37,281 nucleotides of DNA, from IMG/VR virus record IMGVR_UViG_3300042542_001562, positions 1-37,281 of that record. One strand, written 5' to 3'. Shown piece after piece: positions 22,005 to 29,615 of the stretch. Below the pieces are notes generated by a model. It was not told the origin of the DNA. It ran no database searches and saw nothing but the letters and a program-made list of their open reading frames with translations. Each line of letters opens with the position of its first letter. The stretch's first letter is position 1. The translations under genes were made by a program, and so were the position numbers. This stretch comes from a virus.

Positions 22005-23191
22005 TGGCTGATTCTAACTTTAACTATCAAGCAGGAAAGCTTAATCAGGCTGACGAGTTTGCCGCAACCGGCGCTACTCTAAGTATTAACCCTTCTACTA
22101 ATAAATCTGAATTAGTTATCAAAGATAAAAGCGGTGCTCTTAATCCAGCTTACGTATATATCTCTCCAGATGGAATTAGCTTTGATGTTGATACTGACTT
22201 AGATAGAATATTAAATCTATATTATACTGACTTCAGAAAAGACCCTGCATATAAAGATACAGTATACAAGAATCTAAGGATTAAAAAGGGTGCTAACCCA
22301 ACAGATGTAGGCAATGCTCTCAATAAACGCATTGTTGATTTTGGTGTAGATGTAGCAACTCAGCTTAAATCAAACCCTGACCTTACTGCCTTCACCCCAT
22401 TAAACAAATGGGCAGGTGGAGCAGGAGGTTCTACTACTACAGTAGACCGTGCTTTATCTACAAAGGCTCAAGCATCACAAGAGTTAGATGACTTCTTTGT
22501 TGAGCAATTAGGTCGCAAAGCTACTCTTGAGGAGAAGAAAGATTTTTATAATAGAGTAAGAAAAGAAGAAAGTATATCGGGAGTTACTACTACTACCGGA
22601 GAAACTACTCGTACTTCAGTAGGTCGTGGCTTAAGGCCAATAGACCGTCAGAGAATCATGGGTGATGTTTTACGCCCCGCTGCTGAGCTCATGACTGGTG
22701 ACGAACTTCTTAAATCAGGTGGTTTATTAGGTACATATATATCTAAGCTACAAGCTACAGCTAGAAACTATGGCTTGGCTTATAGCCCTGACATGGCTAA
22801 GAAGAATGTATTAAGTAACTATCAATCAGGTGGAACTCTTACAAGTGGTTCCCTTGAAGCTGAAGAGTTAGGTATTAAAAGTATAGCTAAGACTATATAC
22901 CCTAACCTAGGTAAGTTAATTGATAGTGGCGTAAAGGTAAGTAGTCTTGCTGACCAGTACGCATATTACATGGGTCAAACCCTTGAGTTACCGGATAACT
23001 CTATTGATATTACTAAAGATACTTACATACAGAATGCTCTTAAGAATGGCGGACAAGAAGGTTCAATGAATCTAAATGATTTTGAATTATCATTGCGTAA
23101 AGACGCACGCTGGGCTAAGACTAAGAATGCTAGAGAAGAAGCATCTAGTTATGTTAACTCTATCTTATCTTCATTTGGGTTGGTGAGATAA
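22004..23191 (+). CDS. Putative virion structural protein, 395 aa
   Basis: Coupled to the giant protein gene by a one-nucleotide overlap (AAAGG before ATG 22004). The product has a beta-rich start (LSINPSTNKSELVIKDK), a helical middle and a C-terminal helical part (NDFELSLRKDARWAKTKNAREEASSYVNSIL) typical of large internal-protein partners. No family is recognised. Position suggests a second internal core or ejection protein working with the giant protein. Confidence 0.65.
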   Translation: MADSNFNYQAGKLNQADEFAATGATLSINPSTNKSELVIKDKSGALNPAYVYISPDGISFDVDTDLDRILNLYYTDFRKDPAYKDTVYKNLRIKKGANPTDVGNALNKRIVDFGVDVATQLKSNPDLTAFTPLNKWAGGAGGSTTTVDRALSTKAQASQELDDFFVEQLGRKATLEEKKDFYNRVRKEESISGVTTTTGETTRTSVGRGLRPIDRQRIMGDVLRPAAELMTGDELLKSGGLLGTYISKLQATARNYGLAYSPDMAKKNVLSNYQSGGTLTSGSLEAEELGIKSIAKTIYPNLGKLIDSGVKVSSLADQYAYYMGQTLELPDNSIDITKDTYIQNALKNGGQEGSMNLNDFELSLRKDARWAKTKNAREEASSYVNSILSSFGLVR

Positions 23192-24429
23192 TGGCTAATC
23201 CTAAAATGTCCGCAGAAGAAAAAGCGGTTAGAGATGCGTTAGCAGTAGTTCAGGCTGACACTGGAATAACAAGGGCACAAGAAATAATAAAAACTGGGAC
23301 TGTTCCTGCACCAACTGCTGCTGACAAACTTAATTATGAAGATGCAAGAAATGCAGTTTCACAACTATCCCCAGATTGGCAGGCAAGACTTGGAAAAGCC
23401 TATGCTGGCTTAGACGCTCAACAGCAAAAAGTTATAGACCAAGCAGGTGCATTAGGTTACGATGTAAATACTACTACTGGTGCACTAACCCCAAAAGTTA
23501 ATACTGGTGGTAATAACCCTGCTGGTGGTAATAACCCTGCTGGTAATAACAAAGATGCTGTAATAGATAAAGATACTAAAGATGCTTATGCTCTCCTTGA
23601 AGATACTTTAAATACCTATGGACTAGGCTCTCTTGCTTCTGTTATCAAGGGTTACATGCTTGCAGGTCTTGGACCTCAGCAAGCTAAATTGCAGATTAAG
23701 CAAGACCCAATATACAAAGCTAGATTCAAAGGTAACGAGTTACGTATAGCTGCTGGATTAAACGCTTTATCTGAGGCTGAGTATTTAGGTCTTGAAGATA
23801 CCTATAGTCAAGTCATGAATCAGTATGGTTTGGGTGATTACTTTGGTAAGACAAGAGAGGCACGCCAAGTTAAACTAGCTGACATTATAGGCGGAGATAT
23901 ATCAGCAGTAGAGTTAAAGAGCAGAATATCTACAGTAGTAGATAGAGTTAACAATGCTGACCCTGGTATTAAAGCACAGCTTAAAGAATTCTATCCTGGT
24001 ATTACAGAAACAGATTTAGTTAAATACTTCTTAGACCCTAAACAAACATTGCCACAGTTACAAGAAAAGGTAACATCAGCTGAAATTGGTGCCGCTGCTA
24101 CTGGTCAAGGATTAAAAACTAGTATGACTAGTGCTAGTGATTTAGCTAGATACGGTATCGACCGTGCTACCGCAGTTAAGGGTTATTCAACCATTGGTGG
24201 AATACTTCCAGAGGCTACAAAATTAAGTGGCATTTATGGCGAAGCAAAGATTGATTACACACAGGCTACAGCTGAACAAGAAGTCTTTAAAGGTAATGCA
24301 TCTGCTGAGCGTAAGCGTAAGCAATTAGCCGCTCTTGAGTCGGCCCAATTTAGTGGGTCAGCTGGAGTTGGTACTGCCGGACTAAGTACTACTTACTTAA
24401 GAAAGTCATCTAGCGGCGGACAGTTCTAA
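23191..24429 (+). CDS. Putative virion structural protein, 412 aa, with Gly/Asn linker
   Basis: Starts on a one-nucleotide overlap with the preceding gene. An N-terminal helical domain (about 1-105) is joined by a NTGGNNPAGGNNPAGNN linker (106-122), encoded by an 18-nt tandem repeat, to a longer helical domain with repeated YGLGSL/YGLGDYFG elements and a C-terminal helix ending in Gly/Ser-rich residues. No family recognised; likely third member of an internal-protein set, as in podoviruses that eject several proteins. Confidence 0.65.
   Translation: MANPKMSAEEKAVRDALAVVQADTGITRAQEIIKTGTVPAPTAADKLNYEDARNAVSQLSPDWQARLGKAYAGLDAQQQKVIDQAGALGYDVNTTTGALTPKVNTGGNNPAGGNNPAGNNKDAVIDKDTKDAYALLEDTLNTYGLGSLASVIKGYMLAGLGPQQAKLQIKQDPIYKARFKGNELRIAAGLNALSEAEYLGLEDTYSQVMNQYGLGDYFGKTREARQVKLADIIGGDISAVELKSRISTVVDRVNNADPGIKAQLKEFYPGITETDLVKYFLDPKQTLPQLQEKVTSAEIGAAATGQGLKTSMTSASDLARYGIDRATAVKGYSTIGGILPEATKLSGIYGEAKIDYTQATAEQEVFKGNASAERKRKQLAALESAQFSGSAGVGTAGLSTTYLRKSSSGGQF
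23506..23550 (+). repeat. 18-nt tandem repeat inside a linker
   Basis: GGTGGTAATAACCCTGCT occurs at 23506-23523 and 23524-23541, followed by a partial copy GGTAATAAC. It encodes GGNNPA units. Copy number could vary by slippage without changing frame. Confidence 0.85.
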
Positions 24430-24550
24430 ATAGAATCCTATGTGAATCCATCGGCCTCACATAGCGTACTAGACCGATAGCAAGAGCCAGACCGATTCCC
24501 CGATTGGAACCTGAGGCTTGCGACTACAACGAATAGAAGGGTGGGTTGCT
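24430..24550 (+). promoter_or_regulatory. Non-coding leader before the scaffold-capsid genes
   Basis: A 121-nt gap with CTATGTGA (24438-24445) pairing with TCACATAG (24457-24464), 8 bp, and a direct repeat AGACCGAT at 24471-24478 and 24489-24496 that can pair with ATCGG near 24450. It may hold a separate promoter, an RNA-processing site or a stabilising leader raising capsid expression. No clear sigma70 promoter was found. Confidence 0.45.
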
Positions 24551-25027
24551 ATGAGCAACAACTACTGGGATGAAGACGAAGACGACCAAGATACCGACAA
24601 CGAAACACAGTTGGATGGAAGCGATTTACTTAAAAAATTGCGGAAAGCCAAGCGTAACGATGAAAAGCGTATTAAGGAACTTACTGAGCAACTTGAGGGA
24701 TTATCCAAGTCGCAGCGTGAGCGTATAGTCAAAGATGTCCTAGACAAGAAGGGTGTCAATCCAAAGGCACAACGCTTAATCCTTAAAGACTTAGAAGACG
24801 TTAACGAAGAGTCAGTTAATAACTGGCTTGATGATAACGGCGACTTGTTTGGATTAACAAAGGAGCCTGAGGTAAACCAAGAACAAGAACTTAATCGAGC
24901 AGCCTTACGGCAGCAAGATGTAGTTACTCAGTTGGGTACGACCCCTGACAAAGCCCAAGACTTATTGAACAGAGTTATGAATGCGGCTAACGCAGAAGAA
25001 CTTACTCAACTAATTCAAGGCAATTAA
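24551..25027 (+). CDS. Scaffolding protein
   Basis: ATG 24551 is chosen over a TTG-type start further up because AAGGGTGGG lies just upstream. The 158-residue product is highly charged: acidic head (WDEDEDDQDTDNE), a long coiled-coil (LLKKLRKAKRNDEKRIKELTEQLE) and a helical C-terminus (TTPDKAQDLLNRVMNAANAEEL). This composition and its place directly before the major capsid gene are typical of phage scaffolds, which guide capsid assembly and are then removed, here perhaps by the Ntn-hydrolase. Confidence 0.8.
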   Translation: MSNNYWDEDEDDQDTDNETQLDGSDLLKKLRKAKRNDEKRIKELTEQLEGLSKSQRERIVKDVLDKKGVNPKAQRLILKDLEDVNEESVNNWLDDNGDLFGLTKEPEVNQEQELNRAALRQQDVVTQLGTTPDKAQDLLNRVMNAANAEELTQLIQGN

Positions 25028-25047
25028 TATCCATAGTAATTCTTAAT

Positions 25048-25060
25048 CACCTTGGAGGTG
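25048..25060 (+). promoter_or_regulatory. Major capsid ribosome site inside a small hairpin
   Basis: CACCT (25048-25052) pairs with AGGTG (25056-25060) around TGG. The 3' arm is part of GGAGGTGA, a perfect match to the 16S anti-Shine-Dalgarno, 5 nt before ATG 25065. The hairpin is short and would compete with ribosome binding only weakly. Confidence 0.6.
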
Positions 25061-25064
25061 AACA

Positions 25065-26018
25065 ATGGCTAATGCCTATTCAAGTACAGGCTCAAGCACC
25101 CTCGGCGGAACCGCTGGTGGAGCTGGTTTAGTACAGACAGCGTATGACCGACTGTTAGAATTCGCGTTGCGTTCAGAACCCCTAATTCGTAGTGTCGCTG
25201 ACAAGCGTCCTGCAAAGCAGGCAATTCCTGGCTCAACCGTAGTTCTACAATTATACGCAGATTTAGCAGCGCAATCAACTGCGCTGACCGAAGCAACAGA
25301 GCGTGACTCTGTAGCACTAGGTACCCCAACATCAGTTACTTTAACTCTTGCAGAGTACGGTAACTCAGTATTAGTAACACGTGCTTTGGAGCTATTCAGC
25401 CTTGCTGATGTAGACCCAGCAATTGCTAATATTATTGCATTCAACCTTGCAGATTCCATTGATGGTGTCGCAATGACAGAACTACGTCAAGGAACCAACG
25501 TAATTTACGCTGGTGCAACTGCAACTTCTACTGCAACCATTACAGCAGCAGCAACTATTTCTTCAGCAAACATCCGTAAGGCTGTTGCTAAGTTACGTGC
25601 TGGTAAGGCTGTAGCCCGTAAGGGTTCACTATACTGGGCTGGAATTCACCCAGAGGTTTCACACGACCTTCGTGCTGAGACTGGTTCAGCAGGATGGTTA
25701 CTTCCTAACCAATACGGCTCTGCACAAGACCGTATCTGGGCAGGAGAAATTGGTACCTATGAAGGTGCTTATTACGTAGAGTCTGCTCGTTTGTACAATG
25801 CTACAGACGGTGCATCATCTGCACGTAACTACCGTACAATTATTGCTGGTCAGCAAGCAATGGCAGAAGCCGTTGCTGAAGAGCCACATGTAGTTATCGG
25901 TCCAGTTATTGACCAACTTATGCGTTTCCGCCCAATGGGCTGGTACGGCGTTCTTGGCTTCAAGCGTTATCGCGAAGCAGCCTTGTATCGTATTGAGTCT
26001 GGTTCATCAATCGCTTAA
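25065..26018 (+). CDS. Major capsid protein, N4-gp56 type
   Basis: A 317-residue protein with the N4-gp56 capsid-family layout: LRSEPLIRSVADKRPAKQAIPGSTV, then LTEATERDSVALGTPTSVTLTLAEYGNSVLVTRALE, NIIAFNLADSIDGVAMTEL, and a C-terminal GVLGFKRYREAALYRIE. It forms the HK97-fold shell. It has the strongest ribosome site in the window and follows the scaffold gene, as expected for the most abundant product. No long cleavable N-terminal delta domain is seen; the scaffold is a separate protein. Confidence 0.9.
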   Translation: MANAYSSTGSSTLGGTAGGAGLVQTAYDRLLEFALRSEPLIRSVADKRPAKQAIPGSTVVLQLYADLAAQSTALTEATERDSVALGTPTSVTLTLAEYGNSVLVTRALELFSLADVDPAIANIIAFNLADSIDGVAMTELRQGTNVIYAGATATSTATITAAATISSANIRKAVAKLRAGKAVARKGSLYWAGIHPEVSHDLRAETGSAGWLLPNQYGSAQDRIWAGEIGTYEGAYYVESARLYNATDGASSARNYRTIIAGQQAMAEAVAEEPHVVIGPVIDQLMRFRPMGWYGVLGFKRYREAALYRIESGSSIA

Positions 26019-26028
26019 TTGATTGACG

Positions 26029-26056
26029 GTAGGGCTAGGGGCAACTCTAGCCTTAC
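26029..26056 (+). other. 10-bp hairpin after the capsid gene
   Basis: GTAGGGCTAG (26029-26038) pairs with CTAGCCTTAC (26047-26056), ten pairs including one G-U, around an 8-nt loop. No T tract follows, so full termination is unlikely; it may stabilise the 3' end of capsid mRNA or give partial attenuation before the low-copy genes. Confidence 0.6.
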
Positions 26057-26078
26057 AGTAAGTTCATTAAGGAGAACA

Positions 26079-26354
26079 ATGGCAACGTACACATTTCTAA
26101 CACCTACCTTAGAACAGGGGTTAATAGGTGGTCACAGACTGTTCCAATTCTTTACTCAAAGAACTAAAAGCTATACAGTTATTAATGATGGTGGAGTATA
26201 TTCACTAACTCAATATCCGGCACAAGATGATTTAGAAACTTATACTGCCCACTATATGGGTGGTCTTATACATACCGGAATTAGCGATGCTATTAGGACA
26301 GCAATGATAGCAGCAAACATAGGAATAACAGCAAGTAACTTCACAACAGAGTAG
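26079..26354 (+). CDS. Small head-module protein, 91 aa
   Basis: ATG 26079 has AAGGAG upstream; the open frame to 26019 crosses the hairpin and lacks a start signal. The product (TYTFLTPTLEQGLIGGHRLFQFF at the start, YTAHYMGGLIHTGISDAIRTAM in the middle) resembles small proteins encoded after capsid genes in aquatic phages, perhaps head-completion or decoration factors. Not recognised as a named family. Confidence 0.7.
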   Translation: MATYTFLTPTLEQGLIGGHRLFQFFTQRTKSYTVINDGGVYSLTQYPAQDDLETYTAHYMGGLIHTGISDAIRTAMIAANIGITASNFTTE

Positions 26355-26360
26355 GGACAT

Positions 26361-26669
26361 ATGAAACATTGGGAGCATCACCCTGAACCAATTGAGGGTT
26401 GCTTTGGGTGCAAGGGCCTAGGACTTCAGATGAATTCTGGAGATGCTGGACGAGATGTACCAGATAAGAAATGGAATTCTGAACTACAGGCATATCGTGA
26501 TGCAAGAGCACAGGGGATACAGCCTGCTGGTACCAGAATGAAGGATATAATATCAGCGCACGAAGCATCAGAAACTTTAGGTAAAGCCTACAATGCAGAG
26601 ACTATGCCTAAAGCAAAAGAAATAAATAAAAAATCCGTAGAAGTACTCAAAGAGATAGGTCAAATATAA
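26361..26669 (+). CDS. Conserved phage protein with CxxC near N-terminus, 102 aa
   Basis: The start HWEHHPEPIEGCFGCKGLGLQMNSGD carries His and Cys residues that could bind a metal, followed by DKKWNSELQAYRDARAQGIQPAGT and a helical end. I recall this family as common in actinobacterial and aquatic phages, without known function. It starts 6 nt after the previous stop and overlaps the next start by one nucleotide. Confidence 0.75.
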   Translation: MKHWEHHPEPIEGCFGCKGLGLQMNSGDAGRDVPDKKWNSELQAYRDARAQGIQPAGTRMKDIISAHEASETLGKAYNAETMPKAKEINKKSVEVLKEIGQI

Positions 26670-26818
26670 TGCCAAAAGTAGGAATGAAAAAATTCCCATA
26701 CACCGCAAAAGGCAAGAAGGCTGCAAAGGCTTATGCTAAGGGTGAGAAGATGGAATCCAAGTCTGAGAAGATGATGGAAATGAAAAAGGGTATGAAGAAG
26801 ATGGGAAAGAAGAAGTAA
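26669..26818 (+). CDS. Lys/Met-rich basic microprotein, 49 aa
   Basis: Of 49 residues, 18 are Lys and 7 Met. It opens with MPKVGMKKFPYTAKGKKAAK, a start I recall in small phage proteins near capsid genes, and ends KKGMKKMGKKK. Strong charge suggests nucleic-acid binding or internal head packing. The Lys-rich content resembles basic DNA-condensing peptides; no experimental role is known to me. Confidence 0.7.
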   Translation: MPKVGMKKFPYTAKGKKAAKAYAKGEKMESKSEKMMEMKKGMKKMGKKK

Positions 26819-26819
26819 C

Positions 26820-26984
26820 ATGGCTAACAAACCTAGTGAATTATCTGCTCAACAAAAAGCAGAACGTAGTCGTGCAAAAACTCGTTCATTTAAAATGCAA
26901 AAGTTTGACCCGTATTTAAATAAAGAGGGTAAGCATGATATTACAAAAATTCCTGGATTTAAATTCGGTAAAGAAACAGAGTAA
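26820..26984 (+). CDS. Basic microprotein, 54 aa
   Basis: ATG 26820 follows the preceding stop by one base. The product is basic and polar (ELSAQQKAERSRAKTRSFKMQKFDPYL, then ITKIPGFKFGKETE) with one likely helix. It lies in a row of four tiny co-directional genes. No family recognised; presence in a tight translational chain is the main evidence. Confidence 0.65.
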   Translation: MANKPSELSAQQKAERSRAKTRSFKMQKFDPYLNKEGKHDITKIPGFKFGKETE

Positions 26985-26987
26985 GTA

Positions 26988-27131
26988 ATGTCATCAGGTC
27001 AATTTGTACGTAGTGATGGTTTTAATAAAACTATTATGAAAGATGGTCTCATCCTTACCCTGCGTAAGGATGGAACTGTCAAGGTTCAAAGAGACCCCAA
27101 GACTGGGGATATAATTAAGGGGAACAAATGA
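26988..27131 (+). CDS. Microprotein, 47 aa
   Basis: A 47-residue frame from ATG 26988 to TGA 27131, sharing ATGA with the next gene. It looks like a small beta structure (SGQFVRSDGFNKTIMKDGLILTLRKDGTVKV). Alternating Gly/Asp turns and strands are consistent with a decoration or head-completion peptide, but this is weak. Unrecognised. Confidence 0.62.
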   Translation: MSSGQFVRSDGFNKTIMKDGLILTLRKDGTVKVQRDPKTGDIIKGNK

Positions 27132-27418
27132 CGGCAGCATGGACACGTAAAGAAGGCAAGAACCCAGCAGGAGGCCTAAATGCGAAGGGTAGAGCATCCT
27201 ATAAGGGTGGAACCCTCAAGGCACCTGTAAAGAGCGGGGATAACCCCCGTAGAGCCTCATTCTTGGCCCGTATGGGCGGTATGCCAGGACCTGAACGCAA
27301 GCCTAATGGTGAGCCTACAAGATTACTACTATCCCTGCAAGCTTGGGGTGCTAGTTCAAAGGCAGATGCTAAACGTAAAGCAGCAGCAATATCCCAACGA
27401 AACAAAGGAAAAAAATAA
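27128..27418 (+). CDS. DUF6321-like conserved phage protein, 96 aa
   Basis: The sequence AWTRKEGKNPAGGLNAKGRASY, then GDNPRRASFLARMGGMPGPE and SLQAWGASSKADAKRKAAAIS, fits a small basic family (DUF6321, from memory) found in many marine and freshwater phages. It is positively charged throughout and may bind nucleic acid inside the head. The start overlaps the previous gene as ATGA. Function unknown. Confidence 0.75.
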   Translation: MTAAWTRKEGKNPAGGLNAKGRASYKGGTLKAPVKSGDNPRRASFLARMGGMPGPERKPNGEPTRLLLSLQAWGASSKADAKRKAAAISQRNKGKK

Positions 27419-27419
27419 T

Positions 27420-27647
27420 ATGGCACGAGGTAATCAAGGAAAAGTCACTCCAAAGCAACCAACATTGGGTACACAAAGAACATATTCAGGTCGTTCAGGT
27501 GTTCCAAAATCACGTTCAGATTTCAATAATCAATCAAGTGTTAATAAACTTTATGGTTGGCTAAAAGCAAATTGGAGCAACCCAATTGTTAAACCAGGTG
27601 ACCCAAAACCATGGTCTGCTGAAGACGGATATAACTACAAACCGTAA
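27420..27647 (+). CDS. Hypothetical basic protein, 75 aa
   Basis: ATG 27420 follows AAAGGA; the upstream open frame overlies the previous gene and is a shadow. The product is basic and Gln/Asn/Ser-rich at the start (GNQGKVTPKQPTLGTQRTYSGRSG) and has a short helical end (NKLYGWLKANWSNP). Unrecognised. It closes the run of small basic proteins after the capsid gene. Confidence 0.65.
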   Translation: MARGNQGKVTPKQPTLGTQRTYSGRSGVPKSRSDFNNQSSVNKLYGWLKANWSNPIVKPGDPKPWSAEDGYNYKP

Positions 27648-27673
27648 TTAATTGATTAGAGAGGGGGGGGACA

Positions 27674-28390
27674 ATGCAAGAGACGGTATCAATCGCTTGG
27701 TGCGACAACGGTATGGTGGATGGCAAGTTTATGCAAGGCATAACAGATGTAATGTTAAAGTCTGGAGTAACCTTCAGTTCTACGTTGCGAAGTCAAGGTA
27801 ATCAGATTGCTAGACAAAGACAAACAGTAATTGAGCATTGGTATGAGAAGTCTAAGTCTGACTGGCTGCTATGGGTAGACTCAGATATAGTTATTAGTCC
27901 AGAAAAATTTAAATTATTATGGGACAACAAGGATGCCAAAGAGCGTCCATTAATTTCTGGAGTATACTTTACTACAGATAATCCAGAGGAACCTTTGATG
28001 GTTCCAATGCCTACTGTATATAGTTTTACTAATAAAGGTGATGGAACATTTGGTTTAGCCAGAATTCATCCACTGCCAGAAAATAAAATAATTAAGGCTG
28101 ATGCAGCAGGGTTTGGATTTATCCTTATGCATCGCAGTATAGTTGAAAAAGTTAAAGCCGTAGCACCTGATGGTCAGATGTTTATGGAAATGGGTAGAGG
28201 CACTAAGTTTATAGGAGAAGATATATTCTTCTTTATGTTATGCGATAAGGCAGAGGTTCCGCTCTATTGCCATACCGGAGCGCTAGTACCACATATGAAA
28301 CGATTCTCATTTGATGAACATTATTACAAAGCATTTATGGGTTCTCCTGAAAAGGAAAAACCTAAGTCTAAAATCATTATACCTAGATAG
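27674..28390 (+). CDS. GT-A-fold glycosyltransferase-like protein
   Basis: Residues 60-75 (SDWLLWVDSDIVIS) hold a DxD metal-nucleotide-sugar site (D69-S-D71), preceded by LRSQGNQIARQRQTVIEHW, and followed by AAGFGFILMHRSIVEKV and GEDIFFFMLC, the acceptor-side and catalytic ED region of family-2-like transferases. It would transfer a sugar from a nucleotide-sugar to a protein, glycan or DNA base; the target is not shown. Placed among head and tail genes, virion protein glycosylation or host surface change are both possible. A run of eight G (27663-27670) forms part of the ribosome site before ATG 27674. Confidence 0.8.
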   Translation: MQETVSIAWCDNGMVDGKFMQGITDVMLKSGVTFSSTLRSQGNQIARQRQTVIEHWYEKSKSDWLLWVDSDIVISPEKFKLLWDNKDAKERPLISGVYFTTDNPEEPLMVPMPTVYSFTNKGDGTFGLARIHPLPENKIIKADAAGFGFILMHRSIVEKVKAVAPDGQMFMEMGRGTKFIGEDIFFFMLCDKAEVPLYCHTGALVPHMKRFSFDEHYYKAFMGSPEKEKPKSKIIIPR

Positions 28391-28398
28391 GATAAACA

Positions 28399-28653
28399 AT
28401 GGCAACTGGTAAAGAAGGTAGCAGTTTAAACGCAGAGCTTAATCGTGTTGCGGGTACAACTGGCAAGGCAGACCAAGGTGCGGCTAATGCATATGCCAGC
28501 ACATCTGGTAAAGGAATCATTGGTGCTCTTAATATAAAGGCTAGTGCTTCTCGCCAACCTAACGACTATAAAGGTCTTAATGCTATATGTAATGAACTTG
28601 CTGGTACAACCGGTAAATCTGCAGTTGTTGCGTTAAGGAGCATAAACATATAA
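28399..28653 (+). CDS. Small conserved phage protein with internal repeat, 84 aa
   Basis: Two similar segments are visible: LNRVAGTTGKADQGAANAYA near residue 14 and CNELAGTTGKSAVVALRSI near 64, each a short helix after AGTTGK. Related small proteins sit before tail-adaptor genes in aquatic phages. AGGATAA precedes ATG 28399 and the stop overlaps the next start by one nucleotide. Function unknown. Confidence 0.7.
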   Translation: MATGKEGSSLNAELNRVAGTTGKADQGAANAYASTSGKGIIGALNIKASASRQPNDYKGLNAICNELAGTTGKSAVVALRSINI

Positions 28654-29603
28654 TGGCAATCACATTAACTGATATGATTAATGAAGTATCTATGAACCTA
28701 TCTGGATACACATTAACTCAAGACCGTTCTACTTATCTTAAGACTGCAATTACTACAACTACATCATCTAGCGCTTCTCCACTAACTGTAAGCCTTGGCT
28801 CAACAGCTAATGTGGGTATGGGTGTTATTGAAATTGATGAAGAATTATTATGGGTAGATACATACGATAGAGTTGGTAACTCTGCTATTATTGCACCTTA
28901 CGGTAGAGGCTATTTAGGAACTACTGCTGCTACACACACTGCTGATAGCAAGGTAACTATCTCTCCTACTTTCCCAAGGTTTACAATTAAGAAAGCAATT
29001 AACGATACTATCAATGCTTTGGGCGCTAGTATTTTTGCTGCTGCTACAACTACTATTACTTCTAATGCTGCTGTTGCGGCCTTTAAGATACCAGCTACTG
29101 GTGATACCTCATTAAACGTTCGTAATATTTTAGCAGTTGCTTATCAAGCAATTGGTGCTAGCAAAGAGTGGGTTCCTATCCGTTCTTGGCGATTTGATTC
29201 CAACGCTAATACTACTGCATTTAGCACAGGTCAAACTATATCAATCTATGACCGTGTTCCATCTGGCCGTACAATTCAAATTGTATATGCTAAAGACCCT
29301 ATTGCATTTTCTGAACTAGCAACAGTTACATTAACAGGAGCTCAAGATTTTTCAACAACTGGATTACCTAACTCTTGCAAAGATTTAGTTATCCTTGGTG
29401 CTACCTATCGTTTGCTTACTAACCTTGACCCAGCTCGTGCTTCAATGGTATCCCCACAAGCAGATGAGATAGATAGCAAACGTCCATACGGTTCATCTCA
29501 AGCTCTTACTAAAAATATTTACGGTTTATATAACCAACGACTAGCCGAAGAAATTAGAAGCCAGCAAGAAAAATATCCTATCCGTGTCCACTACTCTATC
29601 TAA
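28653..29603 (+). CDS. Probable tail adaptor / tubular protein A-like, 316 aa
   Basis: The N-terminal helix (LTDMINEVSMNLSGYTLTQDRSTYL), the beta-rich middle with GRGYLGTTAATHTADSKVT, the FTIKKAINDTINALG helix and the C-terminal LVILGATYRLLTNLDPARAS helical part resemble head-tail adaptor or tail tubular protein A of short-tailed phages. It would ring the portal and carry the nozzle. The call rests on layout and gene order, not on a decisive motif; a different connector protein is possible. Confidence 0.6.
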   Translation: MAITLTDMINEVSMNLSGYTLTQDRSTYLKTAITTTTSSSASPLTVSLGSTANVGMGVIEIDEELLWVDTYDRVGNSAIIAPYGRGYLGTTAATHTADSKVTISPTFPRFTIKKAINDTINALGASIFAAATTTITSNAAVAAFKIPATGDTSLNVRNILAVAYQAIGASKEWVPIRSWRFDSNANTTAFSTGQTISIYDRVPSGRTIQIVYAKDPIAFSELATVTLTGAQDFSTTGLPNSCKDLVILGATYRLLTNLDPARASMVSPQADEIDSKRPYGSSQALTKNIYGLYNQRLAEEIRSQQEKYPIRVHYSI

Positions 29604-29615
29604 ATAGGAACATAA

